Below are positions 27,638 through 34,968 of a DNA stretch of 64,000 nt, one piece after another. The stretch covers positions 992,001 to 1,056,000 of the forward strand of contig NZ_CP093300.1 of assembly GCF_022812285.1 (NCBI RefSeq), given 5' to 3'. A model generated the notes under the pieces. It made no database searches and had not been told where the DNA came from. It saw only the letters and a list, made by a program, of their open reading frames with translations. The stretch's first letter is position 1. The number at the start of each line of letters is the position of its first letter. The stretch is from Alkalihalobacillus sp. LMS39. GTDB lineage: Bacteria > Bacillota > Bacilli > Bacillales > Bacillaceae_F. A program made the position numbers and the translations under genes.

Positions 27638-27694
27638 AATGAGCGGTTCTATTATTGAAGCGCTTTTTTGTTTGGAAAATAAGGGGATTATTCA

Positions 27695-27753
27695 TTGATA
27701 TATAAAGTTAGACTGTATAATATAACATTAAAGTTGAACTATATAGTTTAACT
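27695..27753 (+). promoter_or_regulatory. Promoter and dyad operator of the PadR-DUF2812 operon
   Basis: TTGATA at 27695-27700 and TATAAT at 27716-27721 (15-base spacing) are followed by AGTTGAACT-ATAT-AGTTTAACT (27732-27753), an inverted repeat with one mismatch. The dyad sits between the -10 box and the ribosome site, a usual place for an autoregulatory PadR operator. Confidence 0.5.
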
Positions 27754-27776
27754 GTATAAAAGTAACGGAGGATGTT

Positions 27777-28097
27777 ATGAATCGAAATAAAAACCTACCA
27801 TTAACGGAAACGACTTATTATATTCTGTTAGCGTTATTACAGCCTGCTCACGGCTATATTATCATGCAAAAAGTAGAAGAATTAAGTAAAAATCAAGTGA
27901 AAATTGCAGCGGGGACTCTTTATGGTGCTATTGAAAATTTGCTGAAGCAGCAACTTATACAATCGGTAAAAAGTGAGGATAAGCGCCGAAAAACATACGT
28001 CATTACTGACAAAGGCAAAGAAGTTTTGCAATATGACTGTACTAGAATGGAGCATCTGATTTTCATCACGAAGCAGCTATTAAAAGAGGAGGAGTGA
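27777..28097 (+). CDS. PadR family transcriptional regulator
   Basis: A 106-residue compact PadR protein: LTETTYYILLALLQPAHGY, IAAGTLYGAIENLLKQQLI and RKTYVITDKGKEVL. GGAGG lies before the ATG. This size class commonly sits with DUF2812 genes in Firmicutes, as here, where the next ATG is three bases after the stop. It probably represses the pair through the dyad at 27732-27753. Confidence 0.88.
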   Translation: MNRNKNLPLTETTYYILLALLQPAHGYIIMQKVEELSKNQVKIAAGTLYGAIENLLKQQLIQSVKSEDKRRKTYVITDKGKEVLQYDCTRMEHLIFITKQLLKEEE

Positions 28098-28099
28098 TC

Positions 28100-28708
28100 A
28101 TGAGAAAATTTAAGTTTTTCTTAAACTTAGAGAAGGAAGAACAGTGGCTAAGTGATATGGAAAAAAAAGGGTATCGAATAGTGGATACTTCTTTCGGATA
28201 TAAGTTCCGATCTACTGATCCAGAAGAGGTAACAATTAAAAGTGATTATCGAAAGTTTAAGTCGCAAGAAGATTTCATTGATTATTGTACACTATTTGAA
28301 GATAGTGGTTGGAAGCATATAGCGGGGAAGAAGAACTCGGGCCATCAATACTTTAAAAAAGTAGGCGAGAGTCATGATGACATTTTCTCTGACGGTTTAT
28401 CAAAAGCAGGAAAATTTAAACGGATGTCTAATGATTTTCTTCATCTGTCCATAGGGTATTTACCCATACTCCTTGTATTATTGATGACGGGTATAATTGA
28501 TATAAGAGCATTTGTGAATCCTAAACATTTATATTTAACCCCTAGCTTATGGGAAATGACGGGATCTTCATTTTGGTTTGCTTTTCTATTTGAAACACCT
28601 TTTGCATTTTTGAGAGCTGTTCTTTGGTCGTTTTTACCAATTTTAATTATCGGGGCACTAATTTATGCGTTCCGGGCACAGCTTCAATATAAAAAAAGCA
28701 TGAGCTAA
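28100..28708 (+). CDS. DUF2812 domain membrane protein
   Basis: A 202-residue protein with a soluble N-terminal DUF2812 domain (KFFLNLEKEEQWLSDMEKKG at the start, SGHQYFKKV near residue 90) and two or three C-terminal membrane segments. ATG 28100 is chosen over GTG 28094 because GAGGAGG gives seven-base spacing to it. DUF2812 proteins always seem to accompany PadR regulators; function unknown. Confidence 0.8.
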   Translation: MRKFKFFLNLEKEEQWLSDMEKKGYRIVDTSFGYKFRSTDPEEVTIKSDYRKFKSQEDFIDYCTLFEDSGWKHIAGKKNSGHQYFKKVGESHDDIFSDGLSKAGKFKRMSNDFLHLSIGYLPILLVLLMTGIIDIRAFVNPKHLYLTPSLWEMTGSSFWFAFLFETPFAFLRAVLWSFLPILIIGALIYAFRAQLQYKKSMS

Positions 28709-28716
28709 AACCGTAA

Positions 28717-28895
28717 CGGACATCTGTTCCGTTATTCCGCTAAAAAACATAGATTTAAGAATGCTATCGGTCATGTGTTCCGCTATTTACCTAAAAAGCA
28801 CCGATCCTCAGTGCTGAAAGGGAATATAGCGGAACGTATGTCCGATAAGTTTTATAAAAGGTGGTTTTTTCAATGAATAACGGAACAGATGTCCG
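28717..28895. repeat. 179-bp four-box dispersed element, copy 3
   Basis: Boxes are at 28717-28731 and 28768-28782 (forward), 28830-28844 and 28881-28895 (reverse), with spacings 51, 62 and 51. It lies between the convergent DUF2812 and ygaE genes. The second box runs into TTCCGCTATTTAC (28778-28790), the exact 13-nt sequence specified by the candidate guide RNA of the IS at 33038-34777; this copy is unoccupied. Confidence 0.9.
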
Positions 28896-28935
28896 TTAGC
28901 TTCAAAGACAACACCACCAACACCACACAACCCGA

Positions 28936-30018
28936 CTATTCTTCGGGTTCTTTAATCGTCACTTGGTTTTCTTTTTGGTGATAGGTAAAGAAAGTGTCAA
29001 CGAGATGGTCGAGGTGTTGAAGTTTTTCCTCATACTCAATAATGTGAGTTAAAATTGGGAGAATATGAAGCCATTGTGCACGGTCGACTTCTTTATATTC
29101 ATATAATTCAAGAAAGTATTCGGTTAGTTCTTCTTTTCCTTCTTGGATTTCCGTTAGCATTTCATCGTTTGCTTGATGTGTCACTTTGCCTGAGTAGCGC
29201 AGCAAAATCCGGTCATGATAGGCTGTTAACCGTTCTAATTGCAAGCGAATGAGCGTAGGAAGTTTTTCAGGCATTTGATAAAGTTCATATTCTCGACGTT
29301 CTAAATTTTTTAATAAAAACAATGCCTTTTTCGTTGTCGCAATCATTTGACGGAACAAGACAACTTTACGGGCTTTACTATAGCGGTTTTTCATAAAGTA
29401 ATTGCGTTCTTCTTTATAAAGCAAGTATAAGTTTTCAAGTTTCACCATGGATTCATTAATGGCGGTGATTTCTTTTTTTAAGGCACTATGGTTTGCATCT
29501 TTTCGCATAAACAATGTAATCCACTGATTAATATGTTCACTTTTGTTGACGATTTTTAAATATAACTTTGTTTCATATCGTGGTGGCAAAAAGAACAAAT
29601 TCACAAGAAACGCCGATAAAACACCAATAATAATTAAGACGAAGCGAAGCGCGGCGAACTCAATAAAGTTTTCCGATGGACTTTCCATAATGACGATGAT
29701 GGTGACAATGGCAAGTGGGATTGTCGAAGGCTCTAATTTAAGCCGCATAATAATCGCAATCGCAATCACGACAACAACACCGACGACAAATGGCTCGTGA
29801 CCAAATGTCAGGACAAAAATAACAGCTAATACAGCACCGAGTACATTGGCTTGAACTTGTTCCAAAATGGTTTGCACACTGCGATAAATCGATGGCTGAA
29901 TCGCAAACATGGCAGCTAATGCCGCAAACATCGGTGGTTCTAAGCCAGCCAAAATTGCAACATATAAGGCAACCATAATGGCAATCCCCGTTTTGAAAAT
30001 TCGAGCACCAAGTTTCAT
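28936..30018 (-). CDS. ygaE: Aromatic acid exporter-like membrane protein (FUSC/DUF939), YgaE-like
   Basis: A 360-residue protein. The first 150 residues hold about five or six membrane segments (GARIFKTGIAIMVALYVAI; LGAVLAVIFVLTFGHEPFV). The remaining 200 residues are soluble, charged and helical, probably coiled coil. This is the layout of the DUF939/ArAE_1 group related to fusaric-acid-type exporters. In B. subtilis ygaE follows ygaD and precedes gsaB, which supports the name; here about 28 kb separates it from gsaB. Substrate unknown. Confidence 0.75.
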   Translation of the reverse strand: MKLGARIFKTGIAIMVALYVAILAGLEPPMFAALAAMFAIQPSIYRSVQTILEQVQANVLGAVLAVIFVLTFGHEPFVVGVVVVIAIAIIMRLKLEPSTIPLAIVTIIVIMESPSENFIEFAALRFVLIIIGVLSAFLVNLFFLPPRYETKLYLKIVNKSEHINQWITLFMRKDANHSALKKEITAINESMVKLENLYLLYKEERNYFMKNRYSKARKVVLFRQMIATTKKALFLLKNLERREYELYQMPEKLPTLIRLQLERLTAYHDRILLRYSGKVTHQANDEMLTEIQEGKEELTEYFLELYEYKEVDRAQWLHILPILTHIIEYEEKLQHLDHLVDTFFTYHQKENQVTIKEPEE

Positions 30019-30192
30019 GAATAAAAATTCCTTTCAATCTGTAGTGGAGGATAGTATACCAACGTCGTAATATACACCTTAATACCCTTTTATGCAAGAG
30101 GTAAAAGCAATAAAAGTAAAAAGATGATAAGACAAACCATTATATGTATCGACGACTTTAAAGATGACAGCATCTTCTCATTTATTGTATCA

Positions 30193-30218
30193 AAAAAGAG
30201 CGTTGAAATAACGCCCTA
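30193..30218 (-). terminator. Terminator of the CBO0543-like gene
   Basis: On the minus strand GGGCGTT and AACGCTC arms are followed by TTTTTTG. Confidence 0.6.
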
Positions 30219-30779
30219 TCAAGCTCCATACATGTCAAAAAATGTACGTTTGCTTAACCAATAGCAAAAAAGAAAGATGACAATATAAATAGGAAATGAA
30301 TAAAAAGATCTCCAATGTATTGGTTCATATAACCCAATGAATTCGAAAAACGGTTCTCCGACAAAAGAACTCAAGGCAGCAAATAAAAATGCTTTTATAA
30401 AAGGTGAATATTCAGGTTTAAATTCAAGGAGTCCGATAATAACAACAGGTAGAAGTGCCCAGTCCCAAGGTAAATAGGCAGGGAGCCAAGGAAGAACTTC
30501 ATAATAATATATCCATAGGCCGAATTGTGTCCCGATTGTATCTAAAAAGGAAGCTAGAATGGTGATGAAAAACGCGACAAACAACATCCGGTGTCTACTG
30601 TTTTTATTATGAAATAAAATCCAAACAATCCATGGAATGATCGATAACGTGACTCCGAACCACCACTCTGTTGTAAAAACAACATGTTCTACCCAAGCCT
30701 CCATCTTTAATGAATGGATGTCATGTAAAGATTCATAAATGTGATGATTGATTTCTCTATATTTTTCGTAAGTAGTCAT
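30219..30779 (-). CDS. CBO0543-like multi-pass membrane protein, second copy
   Basis: A 186-residue protein with five or six membrane segments and the tryptophan-rich phrase WLPAYLPWDWALLPVV, corresponding to the related protein at 26086-26679. The N-terminal 40 residues are soluble and helical. Function unknown. The ribosome site is weak (AGG about ten bases upstream). Confidence 0.65.
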   Translation of the reverse strand: MTTYEKYREINHHIYESLHDIHSLKMEAWVEHVVFTTEWWFGVTLSIIPWIVWILFHNKNSRHRMLFVAFFITILASFLDTIGTQFGLWIYYYEVLPWLPAYLPWDWALLPVVIIGLLEFKPEYSPFIKAFLFAALSSFVGEPFFEFIGLYEPIHWRSFYSFPIYIVIFLFCYWLSKRTFFDMYGA

Positions 30780-31123
30780 GTGTTGGTGTCCTATCTATTT
30801 GGAGTAAATATTTATATGGTTTCCCATTTGGAAAAAAGTATGAAATGAAGGATTGTGTTATGGGACGTAAACAGTTAAAATTTAACATGATGGAGATAGA
30901 GTGAAAGGGGAAAATGGTTGAAAATGTGGATGAACTTGTAATGATTAGAAATTGGATAAGTTTTTTTAAACTCTCGTTTGCGAGGGTTATTTGACTATCA
31001 ATTATCATTCAAGGACTGCATGACTAGGCTAAAAAAACCTGTCACTTCGTAAAGAATTGTGCATAGGAATTGTATATCTCCTTTTACCCAAACTTGTGCG
31101 TCCTCAATTTGGAGGAATGTTTA
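30780..31123. other. Intergenic region between divergent genes
   Basis: No gene, tRNA or repeat copy is seen. A small stem AACTCTCG/CGAGGGTT lies near 30970-30989. The stretch must hold the promoters of the two divergent flanking genes, but none is convincing by eye. Confidence 0.4.
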
Positions 31124-31897
31124 ATGAACCACATAAAAGACAAAGTGGCGATAATTACTGGAGTAAGCCGTCAAAAAGGGATAGGTGCAGCGATTGCGAA
31201 ACAATTAGCTAGTTGCGGCTATCATATTTTTTTCACTTATTGGACGGATTATGATAAAGAAATGCCTTGGAGTATTGATGTAAACGAACCAGTACAAATA
31301 AAAGAAGAGTTGTTACAACATGGTGTGAATGTTGGATGTATGGAATTGGATTTAACAGAACTTGATGCACCATGCCAGTTGCTGAAAAATGTAACAGAAC
31401 AATTCGGGGAGCCTGACATATTAATTAATAATGCCGCGTACTCTACGAATAATGATTATTCTTTTATTACTGCTGAAGAATTAGACAAACATTACGTTGT
31501 CAATATACGTGCGACAACGATGCTAAGCAGTTTATTTGCTAGAGGATTTACAAAAAAATCAGGTGGAAGAATTGTGAATCTTACTTCAGGACAATTTCAA
31601 AGACCGATGCCTGGAGAATTAGCCTATGCGACAACAAAAGGGGCTATCGATGCTCTGACGATGACATTAGCTGCAGAAGTTGCTCCATTAGGGATCACTG
31701 TTAATGCAATAAATCCTGGTCCAACCGATACCGGATGGATGACAGAGGAAATCAAACAGCACTTAACACCGATGTTTCCATTTGGGCGAATCGGTGAACC
31801 GAGTGATGTGGCAAAATTAATAAAATTTTTGGTCAGTGACGAAGCCGCGTGGATTACAGGACAAATTATCCATTCTGAAGGTGGATTTCAGCGATAA
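31124..31897 (+). CDS. SDR family oxidoreductase
   Basis: A 257-residue short-chain dehydrogenase with an extended cofactor loop (TGVSRQKGIGAAIA), the NNA motif (ILINNAAYSTN), YATTKGA as the YxxxK pair and INPGPTDTGWM after it. An acidic insert follows the second strand (YWTDYDKEMPWSIDVNEP), so the nucleotide-binding pocket differs from that of FabG-type enzymes. ATG 31124 has GGAGG eight bases upstream. It stands alone with its own terminator; substrate unknown. Confidence 0.85.
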   Translation: MNHIKDKVAIITGVSRQKGIGAAIAKQLASCGYHIFFTYWTDYDKEMPWSIDVNEPVQIKEELLQHGVNVGCMELDLTELDAPCQLLKNVTEQFGEPDILINNAAYSTNNDYSFITAEELDKHYVVNIRATTMLSSLFARGFTKKSGGRIVNLTSGQFQRPMPGELAYATTKGAIDALTMTLAAEVAPLGITVNAINPGPTDTGWMTEEIKQHLTPMFPFGRIGEPSDVAKLIKFLVSDEAAWITGQIIHSEGGFQR

Positions 31898-31902
31898 TAT
31901 AG

Positions 31903-31935
31903 GAAAAAGGCTCTTTTGCTAGAGCCTTTTTTTTT
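31903..31935 (+). terminator. Terminator after the SDR gene
   Basis: AAGGCTCT/AGAGCCTT arms are followed by nine T. Confidence 0.85.
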
Positions 31936-32019
31936 GCGCTAAACAATCCGAACGTTCAAATAGTATTAAACTCAACGTTCGGGTCATTTCCAATTTGTTA
32001 TACGGTTTTTGAATTCTAA

Positions 32020-32343
32020 TTAATCTTTTTTACCAATGGTTGTAGCCAAAGCTAAAAATATATATGGGTATGTTAACAAGTTTAATTCAAGGAAGCCATA
32101 ATTAGAAAATATTAACTGGTCAGTTGAGTGACCATCTTGAAAATATCCCCCTCCAACCATATATATACCAACAAGTAAATAAACGATAATTGATATACAT
32201 TGTAAACCAATCCCTATTATACTTAACTTCACTTTAAAAAAACTTATGGCTAATATGGGTATATATATAAGTCCTAAAAATAACAATAAGATGAAAATGT
32301 ATATTGGTTCGTAAAAATATATGCTAGAACTACCTAAATCCAA
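32020..32343 (-). CDS. Hypothetical membrane protein
   Basis: About 107 residues with three or four hydrophobic segments (IYIFILLLFLGLIYIPILA; IGLQCISIIVYLLVGIYMV; LLTYPYIFLALATTIG). No family recognised. A TTG at 32343 is chosen because AAAGGAGG lies nine bases upstream; an earlier TTG at 32352 abuts the ribosome site. Its AT content is high even for the neighbourhood. Confidence 0.5.
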   Translation of the reverse strand: MDLGSSSIYFYEPIYIFILLLFLGLIYIPILAISFFKVKLSIIGIGLQCISIIVYLLVGIYMVGGGYFQDGHSTDQLIFSNYGFLELNLLTYPYIFLALATTIGKKD

Positions 32344-32594
32344 ATTAATCAACCTCCTTTAGGTCTATTCAATGGTCATCTAGTCCCATTCCAACCACTC
32401 TATTAAATTATTCGTAATATACCATTTGTTTTAATTTTATACAATATTTTTCTAATGCATAAGAGTAATAGAATAATGAATCTCATAGTTATCTATTTTG
32501 TAAACGAATTTATTTATTTTTGGTTGTATACAGATAGTAGAGAAATTTTTAATTGGAAAAACAGTCCCCAAGTTGTGAGGGCTGTTATTTATAT

Positions 32595-32747
32595 TTATGC
32601 AAACAGTTTGCGGACAAAGATATCATCCACAGTGATGTTACGCCTTTGCTGTAACTCCCGCGCTGCTCGAGCCGTAAGAGGTCCAAGTAGACCGTCGACA
32701 GCAACGTCTAAAGAACGATGTACAGCTTTTACATCATCCCCGCTTTT
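32595..32747 (-). pseudogene. Remnant of a peptidoglycan-binding domain
   Basis: On the minus strand a 50-codon frame ending in TAA reads VKAVHRSLDVAVDGLLGPLT and then ARAARELQQRRNITVDDIF. This follows the PG_binding_1 pattern (VkavQrsLgv.vDGifGp.T...v..fQ....l.vDG). There is a stop directly upstream and no start codon or catalytic domain, so this is a C-terminal leftover of a cell-wall hydrolase or similar protein. It lies in an otherwise gene-poor stretch (32344-32846). Confidence 0.6.
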
Positions 32748-32846
32748 TTATTTGAATTAGGAGCATCGTTGTGTTCATTTTTTTATGGTAAATTTGTATA
32801 GTAGAGGGAGGAAGATTTTTCTATTTGAAAATATTGGAGGTAAGAC

Positions 32847-33008
32847 ATGAATGATTGGTTCATTTTGCTTTTGCTTTTCGTATGTGGCGGACTAGCTCAA
32901 CTAATTTCTGCAAAAGTTATTCAGAATCGAAAGAAACAAGCGTATGTATCTGTCGTAATTTGGCTTGCGATCACGCTTAGTTGCGTTATCTTGTGGACAG
33001 TTCGATAA
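32847..33008 (+). CDS. 53-residue membrane protein
   Basis: A short frame starting MNDWFILLLLFVCGGLAQL, followed by a basic loop (KVIQNRKKQAY) and a second hydrophobic segment (VSVVIWLAITLSCVILW). TTGGAGG lies five bases before the ATG. The two-segment hairpin layout with a positively charged turn is typical of genuine small membrane proteins. No family recognised. It directly precedes the interrupted four-box element. Confidence 0.6.
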   Translation: MNDWFILLLLFVCGGLAQLISAKVIQNRKKQAYVSVVIWLAITLSCVILWTVR

Positions 33009-33042
33009 AATGAAATTCCGTTCGGACATCTATTCCGCTGAT

Positions 33043-33055
33043 ATGAACAAAACTG
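33043..33055. repeat. IS sub-terminal inverted repeat, left
   Basis: ATGAACAAAACTG, exact reverse complement of 34760-34772; three bases (GAT) separate it from the CT core. Confidence 0.85.
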
Positions 33056-33172
33056 TCAAGTTCCCCCCACTTTTTTACGTTTTTGGGCAACTTTAATAAA
33101 AGAACCTTGTTGCTTCTTTTTTTAGATTAACCAATCTGGTTAGACTATTTCCTTCGACCTTAACAACTCCCA

Positions 33173-33229
33173 CTCAATTGGACGATAGGTTGTCAAGCGC
33201 TTTCCTTGACGAGCTATCGTCCAATTGAG
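33173..33229. repeat. Long perfect hairpin in the IS non-coding end
   Basis: Arms CTCAATTGGACGATAG (33173-33188) and CTATCGTCCAATTGAG (33214-33229) are perfectly complementary over 16 bp. Inside, GTCAAG (33192-33197) pairs with CTTGAC (33205-33210). It lies between the candidate guide RNA and the left IS end and may end or protect the RNA, or act at the DNA level. Confidence 0.8.
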
Positions 33230-33284
33230 ATGCTGTAAAGAAGAGAAGGAAGGGTAAGCACACGGCACGAAGGCAAAATATTTT

Positions 33285-33467
33285 TAACACCGGTTGGCAT
33301 TCTGATATACGTGGATTCACACAATTTATAATCCGTCTAGAGGCCTTTCACTAACTATTTACGTGCATTCACCTTGTAGAAGGCTAGCACAAGCGGAACT
33401 CGTGAATTATCCTCAACGGTTTTTTACTTTGCCTTCGAGCCCTACTCTTATCCTTATTGGGCAAGTT
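33285..33467 (-). ncRNA. Candidate bridge RNA / seekRNA of the IS110-family element
   Basis: Read on the minus strand 5'->3': a stem-loop (33466-33426, ACTTGCC/GGCAAAGT with inner CCC/GGG); then a loop closed by TTCAC/GTGAA (33406-33402/33351-33347) with an apical stem GTGC/GCAC and inner CCTT/AAGG. The 5' side of this loop reads TTCCGCT (33398-33392) and the 3' side GTAAATAG (33362-33355). These match the left and right halves of the occupied target around the CT core (7/7 and 7/8). Next comes a loop whose 3' side (33310-33302, GTATATCAG) and 5' side (33332-33324, ATTATAAAT) match the two IS ends (7/9 each). Order and length fit known IS110-family guide RNAs. The 5' and 3' limits are estimates. 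Confidence 0.6.
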
Positions 33468-33533
33468 ACTTACTATTAGTTTTTATATTTATGAAATCCT
33501 AATGTCAATGGGTTCTAACAATGAAAAACCTAG

Positions 33534-34661
33534 TTACCTCCGGCAACTTATTTTAGGTGTATCTTCTATCTCTTGTGCAATAGCCCAAATAAATCCTGCT
33601 AATTCTCTGGCAACAGCTGCGATGGCTGTTTTGCTTGATTTCCCACGTGACAATAAACGGAAGAATTTTTTGTGTAACCTTTGTTGAGCTTTCCAGGATA
33701 TCGATTGAACAGACCCTGGTTGTCCATCTTGTCTTTTTTTTAATCGATCTCTAACTGCTGGTTGATATCGATAACTCCATGCGGACTCTACTAGTAATCG
33801 ACGAACATGAGCATTTCCTGTTTTTGTGAGACTTCCTTGCTTGCGAATTCCACCACTAGAGCTTTCACTTGGAATGAGCCCAGTATAGGCCATGAGTTGT
33901 TTTGGACTCCTAAAACGTTTGAATGATCCGATTTCTGCCACTAAACTTGTTGCTGTAATTGTCGCTACCCCACGCAAGCATTGAAGCGCTTGAATCATTG
34001 GGGCGTGAACGCCTTCTGTTGCCTGTACTTCTATTTCAGCTTCTAATCGTTTTAGTCGCTGTTCTACTTCCTGTAGGTTCTGTAGATATTCTTGAAAAGC
34101 TATTCGTAGAGTAGAATATTCGAATTTTAGTGTATGAATCCATTCCCGATATTTAGAAGACCAATTTCTCCCCACTCCTTCCGGAGGGCGAATGTTATAG
34201 CGAAGAAGGAGTTTGGTAATGCGATGCTTGACTCGTAATTCATCTTCTTTCGCATCTTCTCGTGCTCGCACTAAATCACGTAAAGCTTCATCTTCTTTAG
34301 TCGGTATATAAATAGATGTCAACTCTCCTGCTCGAAATAGCTGTGCCAAACGAATGGCGTCTCTCTTGTCCGTTTTAACACGGTCTCCTGGTCTCTGAGG
34401 GATAAGGCCTGGCGCAATCACTTCGCACTCAATTCCTAAGGTTAACAAGAAGCGATAGATTGGATAGCCCGTAGGACCAGCTTCATAACAGACTTTTAAG
34501 TCTTCAGGATTTCCTAACGTTTTCATTAATTTTCGAATAGCCTCTGGAGTATTTGGAATCTCCCCACGATACCATGGCTTTTCTCTACCTGGGTATGCAA
34601 TTGCAACTGCAATATTTTCCTTAGACACGTCTAAACCTACATATTTTGTGTTATCATTCAT
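33534..34661 (-). CDS. IS110 family DEDD transposase
   Basis: A 375-residue recombinase. The N-terminal RuvC-like DEDD domain has Asp11 (YVGLDVSKE), Glu60 (VCYEAGPTGY), Asp98 and Asp101 (TDKRDAIRLA). The C-terminal Tnp20 domain begins near residue 225 (LQCLRGVATITATSLVAEIG), with the catalytic serine in the cluster 265-269 (GLIPSESSSGGIRKQG). AAGGAGC lies eight bases before the ATG. The frame is intact, so the element may be active. The enzyme is expected to form a complex with the RNA described at 33285-33467 and to recombine at CT. Confidence 0.93.
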   Translation of the reverse strand: MNDNTKYVGLDVSKENIAVAIAYPGREKPWYRGEIPNTPEAIRKLMKTLGNPEDLKVCYEAGPTGYPIYRFLLTLGIECEVIAPGLIPQRPGDRVKTDKRDAIRLAQLFRAGELTSIYIPTKEDEALRDLVRAREDAKEDELRVKHRITKLLLRYNIRPPEGVGRNWSSKYREWIHTLKFEYSTLRIAFQEYLQNLQEVEQRLKRLEAEIEVQATEGVHAPMIQALQCLRGVATITATSLVAEIGSFKRFRSPKQLMAYTGLIPSESSSGGIRKQGSLTKTGNAHVRRLLVESAWSYRYQPAVRDRLKKRQDGQPGSVQSISWKAQQRLHKKFFRLLSRGKSSKTAIAAVARELAGFIWAIAQEIEDTPKISCRR

Positions 34662-34759
34662 AGTAATGGCTCCTTTTCGTAATGTAGCTCTGATTTTGGT
34701 TTTTTACTTTTCCAGTAAACATTCTAACCAAATTAATCTACGATTTACGAGTAAGGGGC

Positions 34760-34772
34760 CAGTTTTGTTCAT
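34760..34772. repeat. IS sub-terminal inverted repeat, right
   Basis: CAGTTTTGTTCAT, reverse complement of 33043-33055; five bases (GATAA) separate it from the CT core. Confidence 0.85.
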
Positions 34773-34968
34773 GATAACTATTTTCATAAAAACATAAGGT
34801 TTTCAATTTCTATCGGACATCTGTTCCGTTAATTCAGCAAAATTCACTACAAATACTGCTGATAAGGCTAAATAGCGGAACAGATGTCCGTACGGTTTTC
34901 AAAAAAGGCGATTTTAGTGAATATAACGGAACAAATGTCCGAACAGGAGTAAGAGGAGGGAAGAGAAC

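Larger units (their letters stand above)
33038..34777 (-). mobile_element. IS110 family insertion sequence, IS1111-like, 1740 bp
   Basis: The element contains one DEDD transposase gene on the minus strand, a short 5' flank (about 116 bp) and a long 3' non-coding flank (about 490 bp). Near its ends are inverted 13-bp repeats, ATGAACAAAACTG (33043-33055) and CAGTTTTGTTCAT (34760-34772), three and five bases from the CT core. Sub-terminal inverted repeats and a long non-coding region downstream of the transposase are features of the IS1111 subgroup. Ends are defined by comparison with intact four-box elements: the core CT is at 33038-33039 and again at 34778-34779. Confidence 0.9.
33023..34941. 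repeat. 179-bp four-box dispersed element, copy 4, interrupted by an IS
   Basis: The first forward box is at 33023-33037. The second forward box is at 34814-34828, and the reverse boxes are at 34876-34890 and 34927-34941. If 33038-34777 is removed, 36 bases remain between the first two boxes, exactly as in the other full copies (51 start to start). The other spacings are 62 and 51. The IS entered directly after the first box, at CCG-CT-ATTTT. Confidence 0.9.

Noticed and set aside
32455-32760. Open frame of 101 codons on the plus strand.
   Set aside because: No ribosome site, arginine/serine-rich low-complexity end, and it overlaps the more meaningful peptidoglycan-binding remnant on the other strand.
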